Source: Planctomonas sp. JC2975
Lineage (GTDB): Bacteria > Actinomycetota > Actinomycetes > Actinomycetales > Microbacteriaceae
Assembly: GCF_012985205.1 (NCBI RefSeq)
Contig: NZ_JABEKS010000001.1
Location: 620,001-684,000, forward strand
Direction of reading: 5' to 3'
Length of the DNA: 64,000 bases
Of this stretch, positions 61,938 through 64,000 are shown piece after piece (position 1 is the stretch's first letter; every line of letters starts with the position of its first letter). Below the pieces are notes generated by a model. That model made no database searches. It saw only the letters and a program-made list of their open reading frames with translations, and was not told where the DNA came from. The position numbers and the translations under genes are program-made.

Positions 61938-63431
61938 TCAGGCGGCAGTGGTTCGCAGGCGTGCGGCGTCCGCGTCCCAAGCGAGCATCAGCCCGGCGAG
62001 GGCGACCAGGTCGTGCAGAGACTCGAGCTGCTCGTGGTCCAGTTGTCTGGGCTCCGAACCCGCGACGCAGAGCGCAGCGATCACCCTGCCGCCCCGCGAT
62101 CGTACGGGGAGTCCGATGCAGAACGAGGGCGTCGTCACGTCCTCGGACTGGGACCATGCACTCGATCGCGGATCTGCGGAGCCGTCTTCCACCAGCACCG
62201 GCTCGCCGCTGGCGGCGACCGCACGGCAGAGCCAGTCCAGATCGCCGGATACGTCTCCCGTGCGCGACACGACACGCACCGCCTCGCCCTGGACGAGACC
62301 CAGCGCCGACGACTCGGCACGGCACGTGCGCGCCGCGATCGCGGTGATCCTGTCGAAGGATCCGGTGAGCGAGAGCTCGGGCACCGCTTCGGCCGGAACC
62401 GCGCGGTGACGGCTGCTCTCGGTCAGCATCAGCTGACGCAGGGCGGCAACAAGCTCGCGGCCGGTCGGCCGCTCCCGGGGATCTCGCGCGGTCATCGCCG
62501 CGAGGAGCATCCGCCACTGCTCGGGAAGTTCCTGAGGAATCGCGGGATCGGTCGACAGGCGGGCGATCGCCGACTGCACAGGTCCGCCGGGGAACGCGAG
62601 CGTGCGTGTGTGGCATTCCAGGAGAACGAGTCCCAGCGAATACACATCGCTGGCACCGCCGAGGTCATCGCCGCGAGCCTGCTCGGGGCTCAGATAAGCC
62701 GCCGTTCCGGTGGTGACGCCGTCGACGGTTGCACGTTCCATGCCCGACGTGAGTGCGATGCCGAAGTCGGTCAGTTGAGCTCTGGCGCGTCCGCCGTTCT
62801 CGCCGTCGGCGACGATGAGAACGTTGCCCGGCTTGAGGTCCCGGTGGATGACCCCGTGCCCGTGCACGTACTCGAGCGCCTCAGCGAGGTCGTATCCAAC
62901 CTCGGCGATGTGTCTCGGCGAGATCGCGCCGTGGTCGATCCAGGTGCGCAGATCGCTGCCCTCGACGCGTTCCAGTACGAGGTAGCGGTGCTGGGCACCC
63001 TGCGGGTCCGGTGCGATGCCCGCATCGATCAGGGTCACGACCCCGTGGTGGCTCAACCCGGCGAGAACATCGATCTCGCCTTGCTGGCGTGCGGAATCCT
63101 CGCCCGAGATCTCGTGCTTGAAGACCTTGACCGCCACCTCGCGGCCGAGATGCTCGTCCACGGCTGCGTAGACGATCGACGTGCCGCCCTCGCCGAGGGT
63201 TCCGGTGATCGTGTATCGCGACGGAGGCCGACCACCGGCAGCAACGGCCGGCACTCCGGTGAGTCCGTCACCGGTCGGAGGCGTGGTGATGGGCGGCGAG
63301 GTGATGGGTGCTCCGGTGACCGACGCCACGCTCAGGTGCGGCATGCCGTAGGAGGGAGCGCTGATCGGCGGCGGTGCCGCGACGGGCGCGAACCCGCCTC
63401 CGCTCGGAGTTGCGTTGGAAGGGTCAGACAT
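61938..63431 (-). CDS. Soluble Ser/Thr protein kinase with C-terminal GAF-like domain
   Basis: 497 residues. A Pro/Ser/Ala-rich N-terminal tail (about 70 residues) precedes the kinase domain: glycine loop GTLGEGGTSIVYAA, Lys in VAVKVF, catalytic HRDLKPGNVL, DFG in LTDFGIAL and the APE region as YLSPEQA. Residues 350-490 form a GAF-like domain (FDRITAIAARTCRAESSALG; FCIGLPVRSRGGRVIAALCV). There is no membrane helix or PASTA repeat, so this is an intracellular sensor kinase, not a PknB orthologue. The ATG at 63431 follows GAGGA. Confidence 0.92.
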   Translation of the reverse strand: MSDPSNATPSGGGFAPVAAPPPISAPSYGMPHLSVASVTGAPITSPPITTPPTGDGLTGVPAVAAGGRPPSRYTITGTLGEGGTSIVYAAVDEHLGREVAVKVFKHEISGEDSARQQGEIDVLAGLSHHGVVTLIDAGIAPDPQGAQHRYLVLERVEGSDLRTWIDHGAISPRHIAEVGYDLAEALEYVHGHGVIHRDLKPGNVLIVADGENGGRARAQLTDFGIALTSGMERATVDGVTTGTAAYLSPEQARGDDLGGASDVYSLGLVLLECHTRTLAFPGGPVQSAIARLSTDPAIPQELPEQWRMLLAAMTARDPRERPTGRELVAALRQLMLTESSRHRAVPAEAVPELSLTGSFDRITAIAARTCRAESSALGLVQGEAVRVVSRTGDVSGDLDWLCRAVAASGEPVLVEDGSADPRSSAWSQSEDVTTPSFCIGLPVRSRGGRVIAALCVAGSEPRQLDHEQLESLHDLVALAGLMLAWDADAARLRTTAA

Positions 63432-63634
63432 CGGTCCTCGTGTCGGGCTGGTCCGGAGATGCTCCGGAGTCGGTCCGGCAGGCCCCCCACCGGTCGAACG
63501 AGTGTACCCGGCCGACCTTTCCGGCACGAACGGAATGACCGAGCGACGCGTCTGGATGCGAAAAGCGGTCGGGATCGGCGCACCGGAATCCGTGCCATCG
63601 CCTCACGCACTACGGCTCATGGCACGCTGGTCAG

Positions 63635-63985
63635 GTGATGAGCATGGATGCCGACGCGTTCGAGCGGCTCGTCGTCGACGAGCTGGACGCCCTGCCAGAT
63701 GACATGGTCGACGGGATCGAGAACGTGGTGTTCTTGGTGCAGGATCGCCCGTCCGACGGGTCGCTCGACCTGCTCGGCGAGTACGACGGCGTCGCTCTGA
63801 CGGAGCGGGATCGGTACGGATTCGGCGAGATGCCGGATCGCATCGTCCTGTACCGGGAGCCCCTGCTGGCCATCTGCGACGACGAGCGACAGCTGCGCGA
63901 CGAGGTGCACATCACGCTCGTGCACGAGATTGCGCATTATTACGGCATCGACGACGAGGAACTGCACGAGCTCGGCTGGGCGTGA
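63635..63985 (+). CDS. Metallopeptidase family protein (PF06262, minimal zincin)
   Basis: 116 residues. The zinc motif HEIAHYYGIDDEEL lies near the C-terminus (HExxHxxGxxD). The preceding DELDALPDDMVDGIENVVFL and ITLVHEIAH are typical of this small family. Substrate unknown. The first two codons are both ATG; the third-codon ATG at 63644 is also possible. Confidence 0.85.
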   Translation: MMSMDADAFERLVVDELDALPDDMVDGIENVVFLVQDRPSDGSLDLLGEYDGVALTERDRYGFGEMPDRIVLYREPLLAICDDERQLRDEVHITLVHEIAHYYGIDDEELHELGWA

Positions 63986-64000
63986 CCTCCGCCACGTCCG

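Overview
The window is high-G+C actinobacterial chromosome, most likely from the family Microbacteriaceae; the genus cannot be fixed from sequence alone. The evidence is the clpP1-clpP2-clpX order beside tig, a mycothiol-type (Rv2466c-like) nitroreductase homologue, a group II truncated haemoglobin, oligoribonuclease, the DUF3060 and DUF6993 lipoprotein families, and many promoters in which a TAnnnT -10 box lies 5-8 bases before the start codon (leaderless mRNAs).

Left chromosomal part (1-42066). It opens with a cut copper-binding four-helix protein, then the minus-strand protease block LD-carboxypeptidase/clpX/clpP2/clpP1, a serine hydrolase broken by one amber stop, a TPR gene, tig, tRNA-Pro and tRNA-Gly. 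Next come dps, a Nei/Fpg glycosylase with rpiB, pepN, an ABC exporter pair, an MscS channel overlapping a truncated haemoglobin, an FAD dehydrogenase, tesB, a Rieske lipoprotein, ettA, ssb, an aldo/keto reductase, nadE, a divergent ArsR/SRPBCC pair, YceI with an ECF sigma factor, the intact paralogue of the broken serine hydrolase, an APC transporter/anchored protein/M20 peptidase operon, a DHA2-type exporter, an M24 peptidase and a GrpB protein.

Genomic island (about 42067-56948, 14.9 kb). It is inserted in the 3' end of tRNA-Arg(TCT). The complete tRNA is on the right; a perfect 39-bp copy of part of it lies at the far left. A tyrosine integrase ends 26 bases from the tRNA. Near both ends is the same 20-bp tandem repeat, a candidate integrase arm-binding site. 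Cargo: an XRE-regulator/nucleotidyltransferase pair (toxin-antitoxin-like), an MFS exporter with a possible leader-peptide attenuator, a 55-residue membrane protein between two 76-bp repeats, and a six-gene minus-strand block (SDR, quinone-oxidoreductase-like enzyme, two giant LAL-type ATPase regulators, two alpha/beta hydrolases) closed by a strong terminator. The first LAL protein lacks the DNA-binding domain that its neighbour has. There are no conjugation, replication or virion genes, so the island looks passively mobile.

Right chromosomal part (56949-64000). An uncharacterised PCxxCR protein, a small thioredoxin, orn, tRNA-His, an acetyltransferase, a secreted GH87-like alpha-1,3-glucanase, a soluble Ser/Thr kinase with a GAF-like domain, and a small zincin.

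No CRISPR array, rRNA or insertion-sequence transposase was seen.
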